Assembly: GCF_000243415.2 (NCBI RefSeq)
Contig: NZ_KI912270.1
Span: 5,723,837 to 5,787,836 of the forward strand
DNA length: 64,000 nucleotides
Direction: 5' to 3'
DNA from: Mycolicibacterium tusciae JS617
GTDB lineage: Bacteria > Actinomycetota > Actinomycetes > Mycobacteriales > Mycobacteriaceae
The translations under genes and the position numbers were made by a program. Each line of letters begins with the position of its first letter. Position 1 is the first letter of the stretch. The notes below the pieces were generated by a model. It had not been told where the DNA came from. It did not search any database and saw only the letters and a program-made list of their open reading frames with translations. Below are positions 29,744 to 37,896 of the stretch, piece by piece.

Positions 29744-30894
29744 TGTCGAAAGCGGGGAGTCTCGCCGAGCAGTGGCGCGCGGCCAGGCCGCCCGTCGCAG
29801 GAGTGCACCTCGACAGTGCCGCTTGCTCTCGGCAGACCTTTGCGGTCATCGATGCCGCGGCCCGGCATGCCCGCCACGAAGCCGAGGTCGGCGGGTACGT
29901 CGCCGCCGCGGCTGCCGCCCCGGTGCTCGATGCGGGACGCGCGGTCATCGGCTCGCTGACCGGGTTGAGCAGCGGTGACGTCGCCTACACCACCGGCGCC
30001 AACGATGCCCTCGACATCCTGCTGTCCAGCTGGCCCGGCGAGCGCACCGTCGCCCTCCTGCCCGGCGAATACGGACCCAACCTGGCGATCATGGCCGCCA
30101 ACGGTTTTGACGCACGTCCGTTGCCTACCGACGGTGACGGGCGACTCGACGTCGACGCCGCGGCCCGCACGCTGGCGGCCGACCGACCCGGGCTGGTGCA
30201 CCTGACGGCACTGGCCAGCCACCGCGGCGTCGCACAGCCCATGGCGGCGCTGGCCGATGTGTGCCGAAACCTGGATCTCGACCTGGTGATCGACGCGGCG
30301 CAGGCGCTGGGTCATCTCGATTGTGCGGTAACGCCTTCCGCGATCTACAGCTCGTCGCGCAAGTGGGTGGCAGGTCCGCGCGGCGTCGGATTTCTGGGCG
30401 TGCATCCGGATCTGGCGCAGCGGCTTCGGCCGCGGCTACCGCCGCCAGGGTGGGGACTCGAACTGACTGTGATGGAGCGCATCGAACAGGGCGAAGCCAA
30501 TGTGGCTGCCCGCGTGGGCTATTCGGTGGCGCTCGGCGACTATCTGGCGGCCGGGCCCAAGCAGGTCGGTGAACGGCTCGCCGAGGTGGGCAAGATGACC
30601 CGCGAGGCCCTCGCCGACGTCAGTGGATGGCGGGTGGTCGAAGCGGTCGACGAACCGACGGCGATCACCACGCTGGCGCCCGTCGATGGTGCCGACCCGC
30701 AGCAGGTGCGGGCGCAACTCATCGCCGAGCACGGCATCGTCACCACATTTGCCGAAACTCTGCGGGCGCCGTTCGAGATGACGTCGCCGGTGCTGCGGGC
30801 GTCACCGCACGTCGACGTCACCACAGGGGAGTTGGCGCAATTCGCCGAGGCGCTGGCCGTGGTGACCCGCGACGCCGTCACACGTAGTAGTTGA
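29743..30894 (+). CDS. egtE: PLP-dependent sulfoxide lyase EgtE
   Basis: A 383-residue aminotransferase class V protein that cleaves hercynylcysteine sulfoxide to ergothioneine. The PLP lysine is in '[16 protein letters not shown]', and the cofactor aspartate is in '[13 protein letters not shown]'. The ATG shares its A with the egtD stop. The 3' end overlaps the converging MocR gene by 17 nt. With egtA-D this completes the pathway. Confidence 0.94.
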   Translation: MSKAGSLAEQWRAARPPVAGVHLDSAACSRQTFAVIDAAARHARHEAEVGGYVAAAAAAPVLDAGRAVIGSLTGLSSGDVAYTTGANDALDILLSSWPGERTVALLPGEYGPNLAIMAANGFDARPLPTDGDGRLDVDAAARTLAADRPGLVHLTALASHRGVAQPMAALADVCRNLDLDLVIDAAQALGHLDCAVTPSAIYSSSRKWVAGPRGVGFLGVHPDLAQRLRPRLPPPGWGLELTVMERIEQGEANVAARVGYSVALGDYLAAGPKQVGERLAEVGKMTREALADVSGWRVVEAVDEPTAITTLAPVDGADPQQVRAQLIAEHGIVTTFAETLRAPFEMTSPVLRASPHVDVTTGELAQFAEALAVVTRDAVTRSS

Positions 30895-32263
30895 CACCGA
30901 GTCCCTGCAACGTTCGGGCGACGGTCAGGGCGAGATCGTCGACGACATCCGGATCGTCGGGCAGACGCATGGTGGCGAGGCGGATCGAACCAGCGGACGG
31001 CTGGGTGTAGCACTCGCTGCCCGCGCCCACAGTGATCCCCTCGCTAGCGAGGCGCAGTATCGTGTCGAGCTCATCAGGCACGTCGATCCACACGAATTGG
31101 CCGTCGGGGCCGCTTTTCCCGTCGATACCGTGCTCGGCGAGCGCGTCGATACAGGCGGTCCTGCGTTGTGCATATCGTTGTTTGGCGGCGGTCATCACCG
31201 CCGCGGTATCGGGGCACTCCATCAGGTAGGCCAGCGCATCCTGCAGAATCCGGCTTGTCACGGCGAGGCCTGTGCTGCGCCGCGACTGGATCGATTGCAG
31301 AGCGTTCTGGCTGCCGCCGATCAGCGAGGTCCTCAGGTCGACCCCGTAGGACTTGCAGAACGAACGCACGTGGACGACGCGACCTGCCAACCGAGGACCG
31401 AACGAGGCCGGGGCTTTCGTCGTCAGCGGTCCGACGGCGTCCTCTTCGACGACTGTTACCGGCTCCGTCACGGAGCCCAGCACGTCGGCCAGCGCCGCCA
31501 ACCGCGCTTCGGTGATTGTCACGCCGCGGGAGTAGGGAGCCGACGCCTGAAACGCGTATGTGGTGGCGCCGGCCGCTATGGCGGCCGAAAGGGATTGCAC
31601 CTTCGGCCCTTCCGCATCGGCCGTCACGCCAACCACTTGTAGTCCGGCGCCTCGCAGTGAACCGAGAAAACCCGGATTTGCCGGTTCGTCGACCGCCACC
31701 GTTGTCCCGGCCGGCGTGACCCCCAGGATGGAAAGCAGCGCCGCCTCGGCGCCACTGCCAGAGGCGATGAACCCCTCGGCGGCAAACGGCCACGAGCGGC
31801 GGGCACAGTCGTACAGCCGCGACGTGATGAACTCACGAACGCTGGAATGCAGATTGGGCGCCTGAAGCCCGAATTCGAAGGCATGTGCCAGATCTGGCAG
31901 TAATGTCGGGTCGGCGGCCGACTTGCCCAGGTCGAGGCGCCGCCCAGCCCCCAGCGGCGTCGGGGCGAAAGGCGGCACAGCGCTGTCGGTGTTGAATGCC
32001 GCGACGAAAGATCCACCACGTCTGCGGGTCTCGATGAGCCCGCGGTCACGCAACAGTGTCCACGCCTCGCTGATGGTGCGGAATCCCAGTCCGGTGGCGG
32101 CGCTCAACTCGCGCATCGTCGGCAACCTGGTGCCACGGCGCAGCTGACCGGAGGTGATGGCCGACGCGACCAGGTCGGCCACCGTCATCGGCTGGGCGCC
32201 CCCGGGGATGCGTTGCACCAGCCAATCGACGTCGATCAGACCGGCCGTGGCAGCTCCGGACAT
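30878..32263 (-). CDS. MocR-type GntR regulator with aminotransferase domain
   Basis: A 461-residue protein. Residues ~15-85 are a GntR winged helix ('[21 protein letters not shown]'-like region). The rest is a fold-type I aminotransferase domain with the PLP lysine in '[16 protein letters not shown]'. MocR proteins use PLP or an aminoaldehyde adduct as effector and usually control a nearby gene. ATG 32263 is chosen. The nearest targets are the ABC importer 64 nt behind its start or the converging egt operon. Its effector is unknown. Confidence 0.85.
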   Translation of the reverse strand: MSGAATAGLIDVDWLVQRIPGGAQPMTVADLVASAITSGQLRRGTRLPTMRELSAATGLGFRTISEAWTLLRDRGLIETRRRGGSFVAAFNTDSAVPPFAPTPLGAGRRLDLGKSAADPTLLPDLAHAFEFGLQAPNLHSSVREFITSRLYDCARRSWPFAAEGFIASGSGAEAALLSILGVTPAGTTVAVDEPANPGFLGSLRGAGLQVVGVTADAEGPKVQSLSAAIAAGATTYAFQASAPYSRGVTITEARLAALADVLGSVTEPVTVVEEDAVGPLTTKAPASFGPRLAGRVVHVRSFCKSYGVDLRTSLIGGSQNALQSIQSRRSTGLAVTSRILQDALAYLMECPDTAAVMTAAKQRYAQRRTACIDALAEHGIDGKSGPDGQFVWIDVPDELDTILRLASEGITVGAGSECYTQPSAGSIRLATMRLPDDPDVVDDLALTVARTLQGLGVNYYV

Positions 32264-32326
32264 CGCCTCGCCCTTCTCGTCGGTCGAATTGGCGCCGCCG
32301 CACCTCATTGCGGTCGCCGGGCCGTG

Positions 32327-33418
32327 TCAGCTACGCCCCGGGCCGGAATCTACCCGGTAAACATATCCATCCTCCGGGCTGAAATCCTTCGCGCCGATGA
32401 AATCGTGCGCCCAGCGGGCCACGAAGTCGAACGGGTCTACGTCGGCGAAAAGGTCGGGATAGGCCCACTTGGCGTAGAAGAGCGGGGTGATCTGATTCCC
32501 GGCGATATCGAACGCCCACGCGTTGTAGAGAAACAGTTTGCCGTCGCGAACTGCGGCCAGGTCGGCCCATCCCGGTCGCGCCAGCAGTTCATCCGCCTTG
32601 GTCTGGAACACGCCGTCAGAGCTTCCGCCATAGGTGTTCGATGTCTCCACGACGATCAGTCCCGGATCCGCCGAGAGGACGGCGGCAGGATCGGAATCGA
32701 TGACGTTGCCGGGGGTCGTGCCGAAAATGTTCTCGACACCGGCGGCCTGAAGGGCAAAGTTTTTACCCCCATCCGCGCCGGTGGTCGCGCCCTTGGAATC
32801 TTCGTAGTAGGTGGGAATTTTCGCGACGTTCTTGGTCCGTGCCAGCAGATCGTCGATGTCCGTGGTCAATTGATGCACAGCGGCGGCCTCCTGCTTGCGG
32901 CCCAGCACCGTGGCGAGCAGGTCGATACTCTTGTTCCACTCGGAGAACACCCAGGTGCTGGCGACCACCACCGGAATGCCGAACTTGTCGAGCTGCGCGG
33001 CGGCATCCGCCCAGTCGTGGTTGCGGTAGATGAACACCACGTCGGGGTTCTTCTCGGCAATGCTCTCGTAGTTCAGTTCCGTCCCGTTCGCGCCGACGGA
33101 TAGGTCGTCGGAAAAGTCTGCGTAGTTGAGCTCGCCGATCGTCTTCGAGTCGATACCGACAATCTGATCCCTGGCTCCGAGTGCCAGCGCCAGGTCAACG
33201 TTGAAGCTTCCGACGATCACTGCCCGCTCGACGGGACCGTCGAAGGTCAACTCCCGTCCTTGGTCGTCGACGACGGTGAAGCTCTCGGCCGACTTCGCCT
33301 CCGGCGCAGTACTATCCGAGCTTGCGTTCGAGCAGCCGACGAGGATAAACACTCCGACGGCGGCGGCGAGCAGCGCCCGAGTATGACGGGTTATCTGGGG
33401 TGAAAAGGTGCGTCTCAT
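32327..33418 (-). CDS. Siderophore-type ABC transporter substrate-binding lipoprotein
   Basis: A 363-residue class III (FecB/FhuD-like) binding protein. It has a lipoprotein signal with lipobox 'ILVGC' at about residue 29, then two Rossmann-like lobes joined by a long helix ('VERAVIVGSFNVDLALALGA', 'NPDVVFIYRNHDWADAAAQL', 'DPGLIVVETSNTYGGSSD'). Such proteins carry iron-siderophores, haem, cobalamin or similar chelates. The ATPase and permease genes upstream complete the importer. Substrate cannot be read from the sequence. Confidence 0.85.
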   Translation of the reverse strand: MRRTFSPQITRHTRALLAAAVGVFILVGCSNASSDSTAPEAKSAESFTVVDDQGRELTFDGPVERAVIVGSFNVDLALALGARDQIVGIDSKTIGELNYADFSDDLSVGANGTELNYESIAEKNPDVVFIYRNHDWADAAAQLDKFGIPVVVASTWVFSEWNKSIDLLATVLGRKQEAAAVHQLTTDIDDLLARTKNVAKIPTYYEDSKGATTGADGGKNFALQAAGVENIFGTTPGNVIDSDPAAVLSADPGLIVVETSNTYGGSSDGVFQTKADELLARPGWADLAAVRDGKLFLYNAWAFDIAGNQITPLFYAKWAYPDLFADVDPFDFVARWAHDFIGAKDFSPEDGYVYRVDSGPGRS

Positions 33419-33467
33419 TGGCGGGCCTCCTGTGATTGCGGTGTGGCGGTGTGGCGGACGGCGGCAC

Positions 33468-34232
33468 TCATGTTGCGACGGGGTGCACCTCCATGAACTG
33501 GCCGCACTCGTTCACGTCGACTTCGAGCCCGTACACCTGCTCGAGCAGGTCCTTGCGATATGCATCACGGGTGGTGCCGAACTCGGCTATCCGCCCTTCC
33601 GACAACACGGCCACCAGGTCGCAGAACCTGGAGGCGGTGTTGAGGTCGTGAATGGCGATGATGGTGACCAGGTTTCGGTCGCGAGTCAGGCTCCGGATCA
33701 GCCGCAACGCCTCCACCTGATAGCGGAGATCCAGGGCGCTCGTGGGCTCGTCGAGCAACAGCACTTGAGGCGCCTGCGCGGTCGCCCGTGCGATCAGTAC
33801 CCGTTGCGCCTGTCCGCCACTGAGATCAGCCATCGGCCGGTCTGCAAGTTCGTCAAGGTCGAACAACTCGATCGCTTGGTCGACGGCAGCCCAATCCGAA
33901 ACGCTCGGGCGCAGGCCGAAGTACGGAGTGCGCCCGAGCAACACGCAGTCCCGAACCGAAAGCGCGGCGCTGGCTTCGGTCGCCTGCGGTACGTAGGCCA
34001 CGATGCGGGCATGGTCCTTGGGTCGCAGGACTGCCAGAGACTGCTCGTCCAGACTGATGCGCCCCGACTGCAGTCGTTGTATCCGGGCCAATAGTTTGAT
34101 CAGCGTCGACTTGCCAGAGCCGTTGGGACCGAGCAGACCGACCACCTTGCCTCGCGGTGCGGTCATCGAGATATCGTGCAGAACACGGTGTTTGCGGTAG
34201 GCGAACGCCACCCCTTCGACATTGAGAGTCAC
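33468..34232 (-). CDS. Siderophore-type ABC transporter ATPase
   Basis: A 254-residue FecE/FepC-type ATPase. Walker A is 'GLLGPNGSGKSTLIKLLARI', the signature is 'LSGGQAQRVLIARA' and Walker B is 'VLLLDEPTSALDL', followed by the switch histidine ('IIAIHDLN'). Its start overlaps the permease stop by 4 nt, and the binding-protein gene starts 49 nt after its stop. It energises import of the chelate bound by the partner lipoprotein. Confidence 0.92.
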   Translation of the reverse strand: MTLNVEGVAFAYRKHRVLHDISMTAPRGKVVGLLGPNGSGKSTLIKLLARIQRLQSGRISLDEQSLAVLRPKDHARIVAYVPQATEASAALSVRDCVLLGRTPYFGLRPSVSDWAAVDQAIELFDLDELADRPMADLSGGQAQRVLIARATAQAPQVLLLDEPTSALDLRYQVEALRLIRSLTRDRNLVTIIAIHDLNTASRFCDLVAVLSEGRIAEFGTTRDAYRKDLLEQVYGLEVDVNECGQFMEVHPVAT

Positions 34233-35326
34233 AGCCGGGTCGCCCTTTTCGAGAAGATCAGGTTGATGAAGATCGGCGCGCCGACGAGGGCGACGACGAT
34301 GCCGACCGGGATGACGGCGGGGCTGAGCACGGTGCGCCCCACGGTATCTGCGACGAGCAGCAGCAGGCCCCCGCTGATCGCACCGAAGGGCAACAGATAG
34401 CGGTGGTCGGAACCGATGAGGATGCGCGCGATGTGCGGGCCGACGAGGCCGACGAAGCCGATCACTCCGGTGAACGAGACGACGACCGCGGTCAGCGCCA
34501 CGGAGACGAAGATGGTTGCGGCCCGGGTGCGGGGCACGTTGATACCGAAGCTGGTCGCGGCGTCATCACCGGCGAAGGCAATCGCGTTGATCGCAGACGC
34601 CCGCAACAACAGATACGGCAACGAGACGGCAAGTACGGCGCTGACCAGCGCCACGTGGCCCCACTGCGCGTTGTTCACCGATCCGAAGGCCCAGTGCACG
34701 ATCTCGGCCAGCGTGTCCTCGTCGACGAAGAACTGCAGCGAGGACGTCAACGCCTCGAAGAGTTGGCTCAACGCGACACCGAGCAGGATCAGCGTCGTGG
34801 CTGCCAGTTGCCGCGCCGAGGCGAGGCCGAGGACGACGGCCGACACGATCAATCCGCAGATCAGTGCGCTGGCGATGGTCAGGGCCACCGACGAATGCCC
34901 GATGGTGTTGCGCCCGACGACGATTGCCAGCGCCGCGCCGAATGCGCTCGCCGAGGACAAACCCAGCGTGTACGGACTCACCAGCGGATTGCGCAACAGG
35001 CCCTGCATCACCACGCCGGCTACCGAAAGTGCTGCGCCACCGGCGAATGCGAGCAGCGCCCGCGGCAAGCGCAAGTCACCCAGGATGACAACGGTCGATC
35101 GGTACGAGTCGGGGTAATCCTGGCCGAGAAGCCAGATCCCAAGTGAGCGCACGAGATCCGCCGGGCCGGCGTTGGCGGTGCCAACCGTGGTGCAAACCAC
35201 GACCGTCAGCACCGACAACACCGCGCCGGCCCCGATGATGACCCACTGCCTTCGGTTCGACGGCTCACGTCGTCGCGGCCGCTGTCGCGAGTTTGGCGGA
35301 ACCCGCGCGACAACTGTTGTCGTCAT
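34229..35326 (-). CDS. Siderophore-type ABC transporter permease (FecCD family)
   Basis: A 365-residue permease with about ten membrane helices. FecCD landmarks include 'RLPRALLAFAGGAALSVAGVVMQ'-like sequence, 'NPLVSPYTLGLSSASAFGAAL' and 'GVIGFVGLVGPHIARILIG'. Only one permease gene is present, so a homodimer is likely, as in BtuC-type importers. It is first in a three-gene operon and divergent from the aldo/keto reductase gene. Confidence 0.92.
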   Translation of the reverse strand: MTTTVVARVPPNSRQRPRRREPSNRRQWVIIGAGAVLSVLTVVVCTTVGTANAGPADLVRSLGIWLLGQDYPDSYRSTVVILGDLRLPRALLAFAGGAALSVAGVVMQGLLRNPLVSPYTLGLSSASAFGAALAIVVGRNTIGHSSVALTIASALICGLIVSAVVLGLASARQLAATTLILLGVALSQLFEALTSSLQFFVDEDTLAEIVHWAFGSVNNAQWGHVALVSAVLAVSLPYLLLRASAINAIAFAGDDAATSFGINVPRTRAATIFVSVALTAVVVSFTGVIGFVGLVGPHIARILIGSDHRYLLPFGAISGGLLLLVADTVGRTVLSPAVIPVGIVVALVGAPIFINLIFSKRATRL

Positions 35327-35542
35327 CTATTTACCTCGCAGTGGTAGGGCTCAACCCAGCAGACGTTATGCCGGGTTAGGCCCGCGAAACATATTTAGAA
35401 TGTGCGCGAGTTTTATATCCGTTGTGATCCAGACTTTTCGATAACGTGATCCGCCGCGGGACCGCACAGGTCTCCTGCCTGCGCCGTGCATCATCTCCGT
35501 CTACTCGCGGCGTGGGCATCCAACCACTGAGCGGGGCTGTCG
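35327..35542. promoter_or_regulatory. Divergent promoter region between importer and monooxygenase operons
   Basis: This 216-bp gap is AT-rich near 35390-35420, with -10-like words on both strands (for example TCTAAAT on the minus strand). An inverted repeat, GGGCTCAACCC (35347-35357) and GGGTTAGGCCC (35373-35383), pairs at 9 of 11 positions, 21-57 nt upstream of the permease start, and would form a hairpin in the leader RNA. A half-match to the IdeR box is present but weak. Shared control of the two operons is plausible. Confidence 0.45.
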
Positions 35543-36574
35543 ATGACCCAACACCGGTACTTCGGACGCACTGGCGTGCGAGCCACGCCCCTGACGCTGG
35601 GCACCATGAACTTCGGGGCGTGGGGGGAACCAGACCATGACCGATCCATCGAGGTGGTGCACCGCGCGCTGGACGCGGGTATCAACGTGATCGATACGGC
35701 AGACCTCTACTCGGCAGGGGAGTCCGAAGTCGTCGTCGGTAAGGCACTGGTCGGCAGGCAGCGTGATGACATCATTCTGGCGTCGAAGTTTCACGGGAAG
35801 TTGGGCCCGGATGTCAACCAACAAGGTAATTCTCGCCGCTGGGTGGTGCGCGCCGTTGAGGACAGCTTGCGCCGCCTCGGTGTCGACCACATCGACCTGT
35901 ATCAAATCCATAAGCCGGATCCGCACACCGATCTCGACGAGACATTGTCGGCCCTGACCTCGCTTGTCGACGCCGGGAAGATCCGTTACTTCGGTACGAG
36001 CTGTTTTCCCGCACACTTGTTGGTCAAGGCACAATGGGTGGCGCGTGACCGCGGCCATATCCGTCCGGTGTCCGAGCAGCCGCCCTACTCGGTGCTGAGC
36101 CGCAAGGCCGAGGTCGACGTGCTTCCGGTGGCTCAGGAGTACGAGCTCGGTGTGCTCACGTGGAGCCCACTGGCAGGAGGTTGGCTGTCCGGACGCTCAG
36201 CCGACGGTTCGCCGTTGACGGCCACCGACCGCCACCGGCGGCTGCCGGCTCGCTACGACGCCGAGCTGCCACTGAACGTGATCAAGCGCCAGCGGGTCGA
36301 GCAGCTGTCCAAGCTGGCCAGTGACGCGGGAATCACACTGCCGCAGTTGGCAATCGCATTCGTGCTTGCGCATCCCGCCGTGACAACCGTGATCGTCGGA
36401 CCACGGTCGATCGAGCACCTCGAGAGTGTGCTCGGAGCCGAAGAGATTGCGCTTTCGGCCGACGTCCTCGACGCGATCGACCAGATCGTGGCACCCGGTG
36501 TGACACTGAATCCGGCCGATGAGGGTTATGTCCCGCCGTCGATCGCGGATTCGTCGTTGCGGAGACGTGCGTGA
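35543..36574 (+). CDS. Aldo/keto reductase
   Basis: A 343-residue NADPH-dependent AKR barrel. The catalytic tetrad is visible as Asp and Tyr in 'INVIDTADLYSAGESE', Lys in 'DIILASKFHG' and His in 'DLYQIHKPDP'. The cofactor end is 'VIVGPRSIEHLES'. It overlaps the next gene by 4 nt, so it belongs to an operon with the flavin monooxygenase and may reduce an aldehyde or ketone produced there. Confidence 0.88.
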   Translation: MTQHRYFGRTGVRATPLTLGTMNFGAWGEPDHDRSIEVVHRALDAGINVIDTADLYSAGESEVVVGKALVGRQRDDIILASKFHGKLGPDVNQQGNSRRWVVRAVEDSLRRLGVDHIDLYQIHKPDPHTDLDETLSALTSLVDAGKIRYFGTSCFPAHLLVKAQWVARDRGHIRPVSEQPPYSVLSRKAEVDVLPVAQEYELGVLTWSPLAGGWLSGRSADGSPLTATDRHRRLPARYDAELPLNVIKRQRVEQLSKLASDAGITLPQLAIAFVLAHPAVTTVIVGPRSIEHLESVLGAEEIALSADVLDAIDQIVAPGVTLNPADEGYVPPSIADSSLRRRA

Positions 36575-37896
36575 GCAATTCAGCCAACAGGCTTGCTCTG
36601 AACCTCAGCATCAAGGCCGCAGGCAACCATCCCGCCGCTTGGCGCCACCCGAGTGCGGAGCTGTCCAACATCAACTCCATCTCCGGGATCCTGTCGCTGG
36701 CAGCGCGCGCCGACGAAGCCGGTGTCGACGCGTTGTTCCTGGCCGACAAGCTCGCGTTCGCCAACGACGGTGCCACTGTGCCAATGGTTTACGAGCCTGT
36801 CACGCTGCTGGGCGCGATAGCCGCGGTCACCAGGCGGATCGGACTGATCGGCAGCATCTCCACCACGTTCTCGCATCCCTTCACCGTGGCGCGCCACACC
36901 GCCTCCCTCGACCACATCAGTGGCGGTCGTGTCGGCTGGAACGTGGTGACCAGTGGAGCGCAGAAAGCGGCGCAAAACTACGGCCTGAACGAACTGCCGG
37001 GTCATGCGACGCGGTACCAGCGTGCCGACGAGTTCCTCGAGGCGGTTACCGCACTGTGGGAGTCCTGGGGGACAGACGCGCTGGTTCGGGATCGGAAGTC
37101 GGGCGTGTTCGTCAACACCGACGCCGTCCGCCCCGCTAACCATGTGGGAGTGAACTTTTCGGTGGCCGGGCCGTTGAATTCACCGCGGCCACCGCAGGGT
37201 TGGCCGGTGATCGTCCAGGCCGGTGGATCGGATGCGGGCCGCGAACTGGCGGCGCGCTGGGCCGACTCGGTGTATACCGTCGCCGACGACATCGACGTTG
37301 CGCGCAGCTTCTACTCTGACGTCAAGTCGAGGGCGGCGCGGTATGGGCGCCCACCCGAGGCGATCCGCATCATGACCGGTTTCCGGGTACTGGTGGCCAA
37401 GACTGCCGATGCCGCCCAGCAGATCAACACCGAACTGGCAGAACTGGCTGACCCGCGTCAAGTGCTGCGGCAGTTGGCGTTGATCACCGGTGTCGATCTC
37501 GATGTCGAAGACCTCGACCAGCCGGTACCGGCGTTACCCGATCCGAATGAATCCGAGGGATACCGAACGCATTTGCAGACGCTGAACTCGTTGGTGGATT
37601 CTCGGCGGCCGGCGTCGACACGGGAACTCGCCCATCAGCTCGACGGTGGGTTCGGTTGGGACAATCGGCTGGTCGGAGATGCGTCCGATGTCGCAGACGT
37701 CTTCGAAGAGTGGTTGGAGGCGGGTGCGACCGATGGGATCAATCTGGGCAGCGAAATTCTGCACGGCGGGGTTGATGCCGTCTTCACCGAGCTCATCCCC
37801 GAACTCGAGCGACGAGGCCTGCGGGCACCCGCCGCCGAACAGACCCACGGAACACTGCGCGAGCGGTACGGCTTGGCGCGTCGTGACCGGACGTGA
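36571..37896 (+). CDS. NtaA/SnaA/DszA-type FMN-dependent monooxygenase
   Basis: A 441-residue bacterial luciferase-like monooxygenase of the NtaA/DszA branch. Characteristic stretches are 'AARADEAGVDALFLADKLAF', 'STTFSHPFTVARHTASLDHISGGRVGWNVVTS' in split form, and 'PVIVQAGGSDAGRELAARWADSVYT'-like. Members oxidise nitrilotriacetate, dibenzothiophene sulfone or pristinamycin with FMNH2 supplied by a separate reductase. It overlaps both neighbours by 4 nt. No flavin reductase gene is nearby, though the FAD protein downstream might assist. Substrate is unknown. Confidence 0.88.
   Translation: MSNSANRLALNLSIKAAGNHPAAWRHPSAELSNINSISGILSLAARADEAGVDALFLADKLAFANDGATVPMVYEPVTLLGAIAAVTRRIGLIGSISTTFSHPFTVARHTASLDHISGGRVGWNVVTSGAQKAAQNYGLNELPGHATRYQRADEFLEAVTALWESWGTDALVRDRKSGVFVNTDAVRPANHVGVNFSVAGPLNSPRPPQGWPVIVQAGGSDAGRELAARWADSVYTVADDIDVARSFYSDVKSRAARYGRPPEAIRIMTGFRVLVAKTADAAQQINTELAELADPRQVLRQLALITGVDLDVEDLDQPVPALPDPNESEGYRTHLQTLNSLVDSRRPASTRELAHQLDGGFGWDNRLVGDASDVADVFEEWLEAGATDGINLGSEILHGGVDAVFTELIPELERRGLRAPAAEQTHGTLRERYGLARRDRT

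Noticed and set aside
35371..35389. IdeR iron box before the siderophore-type importer
   Set aside because: About 11 of 19 consensus positions match, mostly in one half; too weak to call as a site.
35327..35420. Cobalamin riboswitch before the importer
   Set aside because: Only a short CCACTGCGAGG resemblance; the gap is too short and lacks the rest of the riboswitch core.
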